Positions 51,242-60,789 of a DNA stretch of 64,000 nt are shown here, in pieces. The position numbers and the translations under genes were made by a program. The stretch covers positions 26,686-90,685 of the forward strand of contig JACKDF010000013.1 in the NCBI GenBank assembly GCA_020633655.1, read 5' to 3'. The notes beneath the pieces were generated by a model. The model made no database searches, had not been told where the DNA came from, and was given only the letters and a program-made list of their open reading frames with translations. The DNA comes from Deferribacteres bacterium. GTDB taxonomy: Bacteria > Zhuqueibacterota > Zhuqueibacteria > Zhuqueibacterales > Geothermadaptataceae. Position 1 is the stretch's first letter. Every line of letters begins with the position of its first letter.

Positions 51242-52444
51242 CTATTCCTGCTGGCGAATCTGAACATTGGCAGCTATGAGATCGGCGATCTGTACGACGC
51301 GTAGCATTTCTTTCACATCATGTACTCGAACGATGTGGCTGCCTGCAAGCACTGCGGCAGTGACTGCCGCAGCTGTTCCTTCAAGACGTTCCTCCACCGG
51401 TAAATCCAGCGCCTTGCCGATAAATGATTTACGCGACGGTCCAACGAGGACAGGACAACCAAGTCCGCGAAATTCCTGCAAGCGTTGCAATATTTCATAA
51501 TTATCCCACAAGCGTTTTCCAAAACCAATACCCGGATCGATTATAATTAACTCTCGGCTGATTCCTGCTTCAACTGCAGCTGTAATACGATCTTCGAAAT
51601 ACATGTATGTTTCATCCATCAGGTTTTCGTAAGTCGGATTCACCTGCATTTCATGCGGTCGCCCCTTTATATGCATGATCACGATTGGAACGGTATAATG
51701 TTTAACGACTTCGGCCATACCCGGATCAAACTGCATTCCACTGATATCGTTCACAATGGTTGCCCCGGCTTGAATGGCGGCTTCTGCGACCGGTGCTTTG
51801 TAGGTATCAATGGAAAGAGGGATGCGGACATCCGAAGCCAGGCCTTCAATTACCGGAATCACACGCTTTAATTCTTCAGCTTCCGTGACCTGAACCGCAC
51901 CCGGGCGCGTGGATTCGCCACCAACATCGATAATGTCGGCACCGTCGGCTTCCATTGCGATGCCTTTATCAATTGCAGCGCGTTCATCCATATTATTTTC
52001 CCGTTCAGAAAATGAATCGGGTGTGACATTGAGTATGCCCATTACCCGTGTCGGGCCACCGAATTGAAACATGTAATGATCATTCACCATTTCAAATTCA
52101 TAGCGCTGCACATTTCTTAAAAATATCCTTAATTGATCCAGGAAATGTTCTTCTTCACTGGAAATATAAGACTGAACTCGGGACCAAAATCGAAGTTCAG
52201 GATCACTGCTAAAAAGATAACAGCTGTTTTCACTCTGCAACCAACAGGGAATCGAACGTAAAGAAAAAACCGAAAGCAATTTTTTGTCAATCGGCTGGCC
52301 GCGGCTTATCACTTTCAGTACAGTCGCATGTCGAGCATAAATATCGGCAAATTCTTCTAATTTTTTTGACTCACGCAAGCCCAGCTCCTGGGCCATCATT
52401 CCTTGATTGGTGAGGTGCAATTGACGAATGGAATATTTTTGCAT
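51242..52444 (-). CDS. folP: Dihydropteroate synthase with N-terminal extension
   Basis: The product of 400 residues has a normal dihydropteroate synthase core from about residue 120 (VMGILNVTPDSFSE, DVGGESTRPGA, VNDISG, GPSRKSFIG), the folate-pathway enzyme that joins pterin diphosphate with p-aminobenzoate. About 120 residues precede it, with no clear domain, well beyond the roughly 270-residue bacterial norm. Start 52444 follows AAGGA; a TTG at 52486 is possible. It lies between the TPR gene (57-base gap) and cdaA (three-base gap), the usual folP-cdaA order. Confidence 0.92.
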   Translation of the reverse strand: MQKYSIRQLHLTNQGMMAQELGLRESKKLEEFADIYARHATVLKVISRGQPIDKKLLSVFSLRSIPCWLQSENSCYLFSSDPELRFWSRVQSYISSEEEHFLDQLRIFLRNVQRYEFEMVNDHYMFQFGGPTRVMGILNVTPDSFSERENNMDERAAIDKGIAMEADGADIIDVGGESTRPGAVQVTEAEELKRVIPVIEGLASDVRIPLSIDTYKAPVAEAAIQAGATIVNDISGMQFDPGMAEVVKHYTVPIVIMHIKGRPHEMQVNPTYENLMDETYMYFEDRITAAVEAGISRELIIIDPGIGFGKRLWDNYEILQRLQEFRGLGCPVLVGPSRKSFIGKALDLPVEERLEGTAAAVTAAVLAGSHIVRVHDVKEMLRVVQIADLIAANVQIRQQE

Positions 52445-52501
52445 AATTTCGAGTCCTTCAGTTATGTCATTTCTGCGGCTAAGCAATCCACGCCGACGGT
52501 G

Positions 52502-54079
52502 CTAATCTCCTGTTGCAGCACCCTTAATTCGTCCGCTGCTGTCAATGCGATCACTTGCTAACATAAGATCGAAAAGACGGCGACGGGCTTCTCCGGCATA
52601 GACATCATTTTCACCATTTGTGAATTCAAGTCGCTTTTGCAAACAGGAAATTGCCAGATCTATATCGCTTTCTTTTTCCGCTATGAATGCTAAATACAAA
52701 TAACTGTTAACTTGTTCATTATTTTTCAGCGCTTTCGTGAAAAATCCTTTTGCTGCACCCATTTCTTTATTATGAAAATAGTATATACCTAAATTATATA
52801 AAGCTTCCGTATTCTCAGGCTCAATTTCAAGTATTTTTTCGTATGTCTCAAAAATTTTAAGACGCTGCCCACGTTGAATGTACACCTGCCCCAGGGCTTT
52901 TAGCAACAGAAAATTAGATGGTTGTCTTTCCAGATAACTTTCAAGGAGTTTTTGTGCTTTTTTCGCCTTATCGATCAGCATGTATGAGGCAGCTAATTGC
53001 CGCACGAGCGCAATATTACCCGGATTAAAAAACAAAGCTTTCTGGAGCAGCTCAATTTCATTGGCAAATCCCAAATCCTGATAACGGGAATAGTGTAATG
53101 TACACAACAACTCGTAAATTTCACTTCTCCAGGGAGCAATTTGATAAGCACGTTTCAAGTATCTTTCGGCTGCATCGAATTTTTCTTGCCAAATCATACA
53201 TCGGGCCGCCAGCAAAGTGAAGTCGGCGTTACTGGAATCCTTATCCAAAAACAACTTCAGCGATTGGGTCAGAGGAGCCAGTTTTTCTCTCCTCTGTTCT
53301 GTCGTAAACGATTTGAGCGCCTTATCCTCAAGGATATTTTCCGCTCGCAATGCCAATCTGTCCGTGGAATCTTCAGCTAATTTATCACAGAAACTTCGTG
53401 CCGATGTGGTATCACCACGCCACATGTACGCCTTTACTCGATAATAGTCGAATCCCGGAAGATATATTTCGCCCTTTTGCAAGGGACGCACTTGAAACCG
53501 CGATTGCAGGAGTGCACTAAGCTGCGAAGCAATCGCATAAATACTGTCCTGGGTGAAAACAATTTGTATATTTTTCTGATTTTTATTCGCTTTTACATCA
53601 AGAAATTTGAGCGTACAATGGATTGAATCTTCGACCGAACGCATATCTCCGATGAGAAGAGTGGTAATTTGGTATTCTTGTGCTACCCTTCGGTAATGAG
53701 AAAAATCAATTGTATTATCATTTGGAAATGTATTTTTCAACCATTCAATTGGCATTATAAAGGAATTTTGCGGAAGCACACTATTAAAGATGCGCCTCGT
53801 TAAATCAGGTAACGCCAAACTACTGGCCAGGAGTGTTGTATTTTCGGCATCAACGTAATGGAATGGAAAAAGAGCGATACGGCCGTTTTCGTAGGCTTCA
53901 TTTTGCTCCTTCCCGAAAATCCATACAATAAAAAAAAGCAGGAAAACACTGACAAACGAGATCGCCAGATAACTTTTCCTGCTTAAAACATTGCTGTATC
54001 GGTGCAAATTATACAACACCAACATGAGAACAAACCAGCCGAATATTATGAGCCAGCTTTGTTGATCAATTGTACTCAA
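52502..54079 (-). CDS. Membrane-anchored TPR protein
   Basis: The product of 525 residues has two N-terminal membrane helices (about 8-25 and 37-56), then a domain of about 150 residues with RIALFPFHYVD and LALPDLTRRIF that resembles the TolB/FlgO-like fold found before TPR arrays, and then at least nine tetratricopeptide repeats (for example NTEALYNLGIYYFHNKEM and NFLLLKALGQVYIQRGQ). It probably scaffolds a complex on the inner membrane. The start is a TTG, 14 bases after ftsH, without a clear site. Its place inside the ftsH-folP run suggests co-transcription; its role is unknown. Confidence 0.78.
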   Translation of the reverse strand: MSTIDQQSWLIIFGWFVLMLVLYNLHRYSNVLSRKSYLAISFVSVFLLFFIVWIFGKEQNEAYENGRIALFPFHYVDAENTTLLASSLALPDLTRRIFNSVLPQNSFIMPIEWLKNTFPNDNTIDFSHYRRVAQEYQITTLLIGDMRSVEDSIHCTLKFLDVKANKNQKNIQIVFTQDSIYAIASQLSALLQSRFQVRPLQKGEIYLPGFDYYRVKAYMWRGDTTSARSFCDKLAEDSTDRLALRAENILEDKALKSFTTEQRREKLAPLTQSLKLFLDKDSSNADFTLLAARCMIWQEKFDAAERYLKRAYQIAPWRSEIYELLCTLHYSRYQDLGFANEIELLQKALFFNPGNIALVRQLAASYMLIDKAKKAQKLLESYLERQPSNFLLLKALGQVYIQRGQRLKIFETYEKILEIEPENTEALYNLGIYYFHNKEMGAAKGFFTKALKNNEQVNSYLYLAFIAEKESDIDLAISCLQKRLEFTNGENDVYAGEARRRLFDLMLASDRIDSSGRIKGAATGD

Positions 54080-54093
54080 TGGAATCTGTGCTT

Positions 54094-56079
54094 TTAATTA
54101 TCCGTGGGATTCTCCCTGGATTCTTCAGCGGGTTTTTCATCGTTTTGAGCTGGCTCCGATGTCCCATTTTTATTTTCTTTAATCAACTCCTCGCCGTTGA
54201 CGATTTTTTCGATATCATCGCCATCGATGGTTTCATGCTTGAGCAACGCCTCGGCAATCGCGTGTAATTTATCGATATTTTCTTTTAATATCGTGCGCGA
54301 TCTTTCATCGGCCCACGTTATAATTTTCTTAATTTCAACGTCGAGGAGTTGCGCTGTTTCTTCACTGTAGTTTCGACTACGACCAAATTCCCGACCGAGA
54401 AATACTTCTTCTTCTTTTTTGCCATAAACGAGTGGCCCGACGACCTCACTCATTCCCCATTCGCAGACCATTTTACGAGCCATTTCCGTTGCCCGCTCAA
54501 GATCATTTCCTGCGCCATTCGTTACCTCCTCAAAGATGAGAAGCTCGGCATTGCGGCCACCGAGGAGATGAACCAGCCAATTTTCACAGTAGGATTTTGG
54601 ATAAGAATGACGCTCATCGATTGGCAAATAGGTAGTAACACCAAGCGCACGACCGCGTGGAATAATTGTTACTTTATGCACCGGATCTGCATCTTTGGTA
54701 AATTTGGCAACAAGTGCGTGTCCAGCTTCATGATAAGCAGTCAGCTTTTTTTCCTTATCACTTAAAATCAGGCTCTTGCGCTCCGTTCCCATAAGCACCT
54801 TATCTTTTGCATCTTCAAAATCATTCATATCAACGATGCGTTTGTTGCGCCGGGCTGCTAAAAGAGCCGCTTCATTGACCATGTTTGCCAGGTCTGCACC
54901 TGAAAAACCTGGCGTCCCTTTAGCGATTACTTTCAGATCAACATCACGGGAGACGGAAATTGCGCGGGAGTGCACCTTGAGAATGCCTTCACGACCACGA
55001 ACGTCGGGTAAATCAACCACAATCTGGCGATCAAAACGCCCCGGACGCAGTAGCGCACTATCAAGCACGTCTGGACGGTTGGTAGCCGCAATTAAAATAA
55101 CACCTTCATTGGATTCAAAACCATCCATCTCGACCAGCAATTGATTCAAAGTCTGCTCACGCTCATCGTGGCCGCCACCAAGGCCAGCACCACGACTGCG
55201 CCCAACGGCATCAATCTCGTCGATAAATATTATACAGGGTGCATTTTTCTTCCCCTGCTCGAAGAGATCGCGCACACGGGAAGCACCAACACCGACAAAC
55301 ATTTCGACGAAATCGGCTCCGGACATGCTGAAAAATGGCACACCTGCTTCACCGGCAACTGCTTTCGCGAGCAGAGTTTTGCCGGTTCCGGGAGGGCCGA
55401 GCAGAAGGGCACCTTTAGGAATCCGGCCACCGAGACGTTGAAATTTTTCCGGCTCACGTAAAAATTCGATAATCTCAACTAATTCCGTTTTGGCTTCGTC
55501 AGCACCTGCGACATCCTTAAATGTTACCTTTTGCACCGACTCTGACATCAATTTAGCGCGTGAGCGACCAAAGTTAAAAATGCCACGCGCACCACCGCCA
55601 CCACCTTGCATGCGGCGAAGAAAAAATATCCAGAAGCCAGCAAGCAGAATCCACGGCAGCAGGTTGAGCATGTAACTGCCCCAATCAAGGGCACGTTCCT
55701 TAAATTCCAATTCGATACTGTAATCAGCGATCCATTTATTGGCTGTCTCAATGGGAATTTCTTCTGAAAGCATCACCATGATATGCGTATATTGGCGACC
55801 ATCATTTTGAAAATCACGTGGTTCTTTTAATTCCCCGGTGAGCTCCATCCCTTCGATCGTGCAGCGACTAATTTCTTTCTTCTCTAAAAGTGTCAAAAAT
55901 TCCGAATAATTGATTTTTTTACGTGGGCTTTCCCCTTGCCCAAGCTGCATCGTTAACCAAATCGAAATGATAAAAATAAACAGCCAGAATGCCAGAGTGC
56001 GCGTGGCTTTCGACCACTGAAAGTTGTCCTCGTTTTTCTTTTTATGCGGTGAGTTAGGATTGTTATTTTGAGATTTCAT
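54094..56079 (-). CDS. ftsH: ATP-dependent zinc metalloprotease FtsH
   Basis: The product of 661 residues has two membrane helices (about 31-47 and 138-155), an AAA domain with Walker A GPPGTGKT (228-235), Walker B IIFIDEIDA (283-291) and the second region of homology (AATNRPDVLDSALLRPGRFDRQ area), and the M41 peptidase motif HEAGH (450-454). A glycine-rich linker follows the second helix. The C-terminal tail is acidic and disordered, as often seen. FtsH degrades misfolded and short-lived membrane and cytosolic proteins. The gene stands 88 bases after hpt, as in many bacteria. Confidence 0.97.
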   Translation of the reverse strand: MKSQNNNPNSPHKKKNEDNFQWSKATRTLAFWLFIFIISIWLTMQLGQGESPRKKINYSEFLTLLEKKEISRCTIEGMELTGELKEPRDFQNDGRQYTHIMVMLSEEIPIETANKWIADYSIELEFKERALDWGSYMLNLLPWILLAGFWIFFLRRMQGGGGGARGIFNFGRSRAKLMSESVQKVTFKDVAGADEAKTELVEIIEFLREPEKFQRLGGRIPKGALLLGPPGTGKTLLAKAVAGEAGVPFFSMSGADFVEMFVGVGASRVRDLFEQGKKNAPCIIFIDEIDAVGRSRGAGLGGGHDEREQTLNQLLVEMDGFESNEGVILIAATNRPDVLDSALLRPGRFDRQIVVDLPDVRGREGILKVHSRAISVSRDVDLKVIAKGTPGFSGADLANMVNEAALLAARRNKRIVDMNDFEDAKDKVLMGTERKSLILSDKEKKLTAYHEAGHALVAKFTKDADPVHKVTIIPRGRALGVTTYLPIDERHSYPKSYCENWLVHLLGGRNAELLIFEEVTNGAGNDLERATEMARKMVCEWGMSEVVGPLVYGKKEEEVFLGREFGRSRNYSEETAQLLDVEIKKIITWADERSRTILKENIDKLHAIAEALLKHETIDGDDIEKIVNGEELIKENKNGTSEPAQNDEKPAEESRENPTDN

Positions 56080-56167
56080 ACAGTTTCCGTATCCAATTGT
56101 TATACTTCGCTCAATCTGATGTTTTTACATCACTTCGAATATGAGCATCTTGTTATTGCCATTCAAT

Positions 56168-56737
56168 TTACTTATTCATCGCATCAAGTAACGCTTCCGG
56201 CATAATATATATTTCAGGTAAATTTCGAAAAAGTTGCTTGTAATCAAGGCCGTAGCCAATTACAAATTCTTTACCGATAGTGAACCCACGGTATTCACAT
56301 TCATAATCGACAATGGCCGTCCCTTCTTTGACCAGCAAGGAGACAAATCGCATTGAGGCAGGATTGAGTTTCTTTATCCATCTGCGCAGGAAATGTACCG
56401 ATAATCCAGTGTCAATTATGTCTTCGACAATGAGGACATGGCGTCCTTCCAGAGGACAATCGACATTTTTCAGTACATCGATTTTACCGGAGGATTTCAA
56501 TGCATCACCATAGCTGCTGATTTTTACAAAATCGACTTCGCAGTCAATAGTGAGTTCGCGTACAAGATCAGTAAAAAACAAAAAACTGCCATTGAGAACG
56601 CAAATCAAAACGGGCACTTCCCCCTTGTAATCTTGTGAAATTTGTGCTGCCATGGCACGCACTTTCTGGTTAATCTGCTCCCGTGTAAGTAAAACGTTTT
56701 TATGTTCACTCACTAGCTGTTCGGTAAAAGAACTCAC
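56168..56737 (-). CDS. hpt: Hypoxanthine(-guanine) phosphoribosyltransferase
   Basis: The product of 189 residues has the type I PRTase motif VLIVEDIIDTGLSV, with VDFVKISSYGD and the family-typical FVIGYGLDYKQLFRNLP near the C-terminus. It salvages hypoxanthine (and perhaps guanine) to the nucleotide. The start is a GTG overlapping the tilS stop (GTGA), implying coupling. tilS-hpt-ftsH is a widely conserved order. Confidence 0.95.
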   Translation of the reverse strand: MSSFTEQLVSEHKNVLLTREQINQKVRAMAAQISQDYKGEVPVLICVLNGSFLFFTDLVRELTIDCEVDFVKISSYGDALKSSGKIDVLKNVDCPLEGRHVLIVEDIIDTGLSVHFLRRWIKKLNPASMRFVSLLVKEGTAIVDYECEYRGFTIGKEFVIGYGLDYKQLFRNLPEIYIMPEALLDAMNK

Positions 56738-58122
56738 AAATTTTTTCCCTCAAATTCTAATTTTAAGACTGAAGTTGTTTGATTGGTAATTTTGAACCGT
56801 TCGTCGAGGTGGTATCCTACAATCCAGATGATCCCCGCATCACAATAAACAATGGGAATTTCAGCTCGTTTATGCAGTAGTACTTTACGATCGGTAAAAT
56901 AATTGCTTATACTTTTCGAGCCACCAGCACCAAGAGGATAAAAGCTGTCACCAACCCGTGCATTCCTGATTCCAATACTTCCTTTAATTTTATTTTGATC
57001 AATAAATTGACAATTGCGGCCACTTGCTTTGAGAAAATTAATTTCTGTGCTGCTTTTTTCGATAGTAATGCGCCAACCGTTGTTATGTTCGAAAGCCTGG
57101 CCAACTTTAATTGGCTGATCGAAATCTTTTATTGTGCTTTGGCGGAATACCAGGAGATCACGATCGATTAGCACTTCCCATTTTCCATGCAATGGTATTC
57201 GAGTGCCATTTTTTTTCGCGTGAAGGCAGGTATAAATGCGGTCTAAATCCGAATAACTTGGGATGACTTGATTTTTTGTCAATACTTCAATCACCAGCCT
57301 TAAAATATATTTTTGCAAAACGACAAAATAGTGCCTGAGACTATCAATATCAAGCACAATTTTTGTATGTGTTTTTTCTATAATTATAATGTCTAAAGCT
57401 TCCTTTGCCTGAGTCACAATGTATTCCTCCGCATCATGACTTAGCCGGGAAAGCTTTATCAAAGCATCGGCAATTTGTGGATTGTACTTTTGTTGCAAAA
57501 GCGGCAACAGATTGTGCCGCAGTTTATTTCGTTTGTATGCAGTTTCAAAATTTGATTCATCCACACGATAGGAAATATTTTCAGCTCCAAGATACTCAAG
57601 AATTTCCACCTGTTGAAAATCAAGCAAGGGACGAATTTTATTTTCCTTCTGAAAGTGCATTCCCGTAAGACCGCGCAATCCTGTTCCACGCACGATATTC
57701 CCCAAAACAGTTTCAACCTGGTCATCACGATGATGACCCAAGGCAACGGCATCACATTTTTCTTTTTCAAAAACCTCAAAGAGCGCCTTGTAGCGTAACT
57801 CCCGTGCTGCCATTTCAATACTCAATTTCTGGAGTTTGCTGTGCCGCAACACATTTACCTTTCGGGTAATAAATGGAATGTTGTACCCTTCGCAAAACTG
57901 ACGGCAAAAGGCTTCATCATCCGAAGCATTTTGTCGCAGAGAATGATTTACATGCACTACGACAAGCTCCCCTTTCCATTTCTCGCGTGTGCGGATAAGT
58001 AGATGCAACAATGCAGTAGAATCCGGTCCACCGGAAAAAGCTACGAGAATCCGTTGGCTATAAGCGCCACATTTTTCGATTAAATTATTCAGGAATTTTT
58101 GTTTTAAAGCATCTAAATTCAT
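56734..58122 (-). CDS. tilS: tRNA(Ile)-lysidine synthase
   Basis: The product of 462 residues has the ATP-pyrophosphatase loop VAFSGGPDSTALLHLL near residue 25, HVNHSLRQNASDDE and ALGHHRDDQVET, and a C-terminal TilS domain (SFYPLGAGGSKSISNYF). It places lysidine at the wobble position of the AUA-reading tRNA(Ile). The start at 58122 is chosen because the family begins close to the P-loop; the frame extends upstream to 58215. It is the first gene of the run, with hpt overlapping its end. Confidence 0.95.
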   Translation of the reverse strand: MNLDALKQKFLNNLIEKCGAYSQRILVAFSGGPDSTALLHLLIRTREKWKGELVVVHVNHSLRQNASDDEAFCRQFCEGYNIPFITRKVNVLRHSKLQKLSIEMAARELRYKALFEVFEKEKCDAVALGHHRDDQVETVLGNIVRGTGLRGLTGMHFQKENKIRPLLDFQQVEILEYLGAENISYRVDESNFETAYKRNKLRHNLLPLLQQKYNPQIADALIKLSRLSHDAEEYIVTQAKEALDIIIIEKTHTKIVLDIDSLRHYFVVLQKYILRLVIEVLTKNQVIPSYSDLDRIYTCLHAKKNGTRIPLHGKWEVLIDRDLLVFRQSTIKDFDQPIKVGQAFEHNNGWRITIEKSSTEINFLKASGRNCQFIDQNKIKGSIGIRNARVGDSFYPLGAGGSKSISNYFTDRKVLLHKRAEIPIVYCDAGIIWIVGYHLDERFKITNQTTSVLKLEFEGKNL

Positions 58123-58583
58123 AACTGCGGAATATAAACAATTCCCGGAGTGTACACAATTTATTTTAAAACAAGAAGCTAGCGAGTTTGGAATCAAACC
58201 ATTGCTTCCTGTCAACTCGGATTAATTATCCAGTATACCGTCCGCTGCGTAATTACCGGAGCATTGCTACCGGCGACATTAATGGGCAAATCCAAGAAAA
58301 TTGGTTGTTTTGGATATGCAAGGATGGCAAATTTTTATACCTGGTACTGGATTATTTCACAATTTTCAACTGTTAACAGGCGAGATGCGTTTATGCTGAA
58401 AAATACTGAAAAAACAAGTTTAGCCGGTTTTATTCATTTATTACATTAGATTTAGCAACGGGTAAGGAATACACATCTACCCAATCCTGATGCTTTATAA
58501 ATAAGCTGTCCAGAAAAAGTAAAGATAGAACCTTTTCACAATGATCCACAAACTCCTTACAAAATAAAAACGGGATTGCCTTC
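58123..58583. other. Intergenic region between divergent genes
   Basis: About 460 bases between tilS (minus) and the peroxidase-like gene (plus). The two short plus-strand open frames here have no coding character. An imperfect palindrome ACCGGAGCATTGCTACCGG lies near 58255-58273; promoters for both sides are expected but not clear. Confidence 0.5.
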
Positions 58584-58916
58584 ATGCATTATTATGAATC
58601 TGAAGATTTAAAAAAATTCGCTGATGTTGGTCGTTTTCGCAAAGAACTGATGAATAGATTTTTCAGTTACTACAACAAAGTCGTTGGTGAAGATGGTGCT
58701 TTAACAAAACGCGAAAAAGCACTCATAGCCCTCGCCGTAGCCCACGCAAAACGCTGTCCATATTGCATTGATGCTTACACAACGGCTTGTCTGGAAGCAG
58801 GAGCAGATCCTGATCAGATGACGGAAGCGGTGCACGTAGCTGCTGCAATGGACGCAGGGATTACCCTGGTTCACGGTGTGCAAATGAACAATGTATTGGA
58901 TAAAGTTGGCGCTTGA
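58584..58916 (+). CDS. Arsenosugar-pathway-type AhpD/CMD-like protein
   Basis: The product of 110 residues has the carboxymuconolactone decarboxylase/AhpD fold and a redox CxxC (KRCPYCIDAYT). In AhpD a histidine follows four residues after the second cysteine; here it is Tyr. That CPYCIDAYT form is typical of the peroxidase-like protein encoded with the arsenosugar radical SAM enzyme ArsS, which lies 230 bases downstream. Its reaction is not known; it may protect or process the pathway. Confidence 0.82.
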   Translation: MHYYESEDLKKFADVGRFRKELMNRFFSYYNKVVGEDGALTKREKALIALAVAHAKRCPYCIDAYTTACLEAGADPDQMTEAVHVAAAMDAGITLVHGVQMNNVLDKVGA

Positions 58917-59145
58917 TTACTGTATTTCCAAAGCAGGTTATAATTGCCTGAACTGTCGATTTCATCACTTTAAATATTTGTGCCGCGTAAATAACTTTCC
59001 AGGTATTGTGTAGTTTCAAGAAACGCATGACATGAATAAATCGCTTAATTATTCTCATGCAACCTTGCCACGAGGAACTGGGCTACAAGTTTTAATTTTG
59101 TAACCATTTTTCGCCCTGCTTCTCGTGGGGAAAAAAGGAGAAAAA

Positions 59146-60180
59146 ATGAAGTCTGAAATTGTGGATTTTCGCAAAGATTCGGATGGCTCCACGAATGAAA
59201 ATTCAAAATACGATTTTAAAAAAACGATACTCGAGAGTCATGTTGATGTCGAACCCCTTGCCGTCGAAACACTGCAACTTAATATAACCAAACTCTGTAA
59301 TCAGGCATGTTTGCATTGTCACGTTGATGCCTCACCAAAAAGAACGGAGCAAATGGATTTGGAGACAATCGACCGGTGTCTCGAAATCTTAGCTGGGAAT
59401 AATGGCATTAAAAACGTCGATATAACAGGTGGCGCACCAGAATTGAATCCACATTTTGATTATCTCGTGCGCGAATCGATCACACTCGGTAAGCATGTCA
59501 TGTCCCGACACAATTTAACCGTCACCCTCGATGGTAATCCGGCATCGGGCGAAAGCAAAGCCTATTTGCCACAATTTTATGCTGAAAACAATGTCGAACT
59601 AATCTCATCTCTGCCCTACCATCAGGAATATTTTACCGATAAACAACGCGGTCGTGGGGTATTTGAAAAAAGCCTTAAGAGTTTACAGCTGCTCAATGAA
59701 CAGGGCTATGGAAAGGACGATAGTAATTTGAAACTGAATCTCGTCTATAATCCAGCTGGCGCTTTTTTGCCAGCCTGCCAGGCCTCCCTGGAACAGGATT
59801 TTAAAAAGAGCTTACTTGACAAATACGGCATTTATTTCAACAACCTATTCGTCATCACCAACATGCCAATTCATCGTTTTAAAGAACAATTGCAAAGACG
59901 AGGAGGCTATGAAGACTATCTTGAAAAACTCGTAAATGCATATAATCCTATTGCAGCGGCTGGTATCATGTGCCGCTCCCTTGTGAGTGTCAGTTACGAT
60001 GGAAGAATTTTTGATTGTGACTTCAACCAGATGCTGGACATGCAAATAGACAATGGCGAATTATGCACAGTGTACAACTTTAATTATAACAAACTCATGC
60101 AACGCCAAATACGTTTCGCAACGCATTGTTTTGGTTGTACTGCAGGTGCTGGCAGTAGCTGTGGAGGAGAAACAGCTTAA
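59146..60180 (+). CDS. arsS: ArsS-type radical SAM protein (arsenosugar biosynthesis)
   Basis: The product of 344 residues is a radical SAM enzyme: the cluster motif CNQACLHCH (CxxxCxxC), the TGGAPELN glycine motif, and a C-terminal cysteine-rich part (CRSLVSVSYDGRIFDCDFNQM, then HCFGCTAGAGSSCGG) that is characteristic of ArsS/DUF3641. ArsS is thought to add a 5'-deoxyadenosyl group to dimethylarsenic, the step after ArsM methylation in arsenosugar formation. AAAAAAGGAG before ATG 59146 fixes the start. The CxxC companion is just upstream; arsM is not in the window. Confidence 0.88.
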   Translation: MKSEIVDFRKDSDGSTNENSKYDFKKTILESHVDVEPLAVETLQLNITKLCNQACLHCHVDASPKRTEQMDLETIDRCLEILAGNNGIKNVDITGGAPELNPHFDYLVRESITLGKHVMSRHNLTVTLDGNPASGESKAYLPQFYAENNVELISSLPYHQEYFTDKQRGRGVFEKSLKSLQLLNEQGYGKDDSNLKLNLVYNPAGAFLPACQASLEQDFKKSLLDKYGIYFNNLFVITNMPIHRFKEQLQRRGGYEDYLEKLVNAYNPIAAAGIMCRSLVSVSYDGRIFDCDFNQMLDMQIDNGELCTVYNFNYNKLMQRQIRFATHCFGCTAGAGSSCGGETA

Positions 60181-60336
60181 ATTTTTGGAGAGCGATCCCA
60201 TCTTTTAGTTTTATGGACTATAGAGGTGCTTTAAGCCTACGATTTGAAAGAAATGAAGTCCAATCCAGCTTTTCTTGCTGCAACAATTTCGTGTTAAAAG
60301 GCGTAGCAGAAAAGAACTTTAACTCCGGGAGGTACA

Positions 60337-60612
60337 ATGGAACTTATTGGCTTATTCGTGTTATTTTTCTTTGCTTGGATTGCCCTTAAAATCATAGCTG
60401 TTTTGTTAAATGTGACCATTTTTGCCATCGCCCTACCGTTTAAAATTCTCGGTTTGGTTTTCGCTTGTCTTTTCTTTTGCATCTTTGCACTACCATTGGG
60501 TTTATTTGCCGGTTTAGCTGGACTGCTCATTACACCTTTTATTATTCTGCTCCAATTTCTTCCTTTACTGTTGATCGGATTTGGAATTTATCTACTGGTA
60601 AAAAATGCATAA
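60337..60612 (+). CDS. Small hydrophobic membrane protein
   Basis: The product of 91 residues is almost wholly hydrophobic, with two or three membrane helices, and carries one Lys-Asn end. CGGGAGG precedes the ATG. It follows arsS by about 160 bases and ends at a hairpin. No family recognised. Confidence 0.65.
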   Translation: MELIGLFVLFFFAWIALKIIAVLLNVTIFAIALPFKILGLVFACLFFCIFALPLGLFAGLAGLLITPFIILLQFLPLLLIGFGIYLLVKNA

Positions 60613-60634
60613 TCATCAAATTCATTATTCTAAA

Positions 60635-60661
60635 AGCCGTTGTTCAAAGCAACGGCTTCTT
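60635..60661 (+). terminator. Hairpin terminator
   Basis: AGCCGTTG and CAACGGCT pair over 8 bp with a 7-base loop, followed by TCTTCGTTT. It lies 23 bases after the small membrane protein gene. Confidence 0.7.
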
Positions 60662-60789
60662 CGTTTCGGCCCCACAGACAAAATTAAAACTTGTTCAACA
60701 CCGATTATTTAGTACATTCTCTACAGAATGAATTTTATCTATCGAACCTGAAATTGTACCTATAAATGCTATAACTCGCATGCGATAAA

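Noticed and set aside
58188..58449. Two overlapping short open frames between tilS and the AhpD-like gene
   Set aside because: They lack ribosome binding sites and coding-like composition, and each ends soon; regarded as chance.
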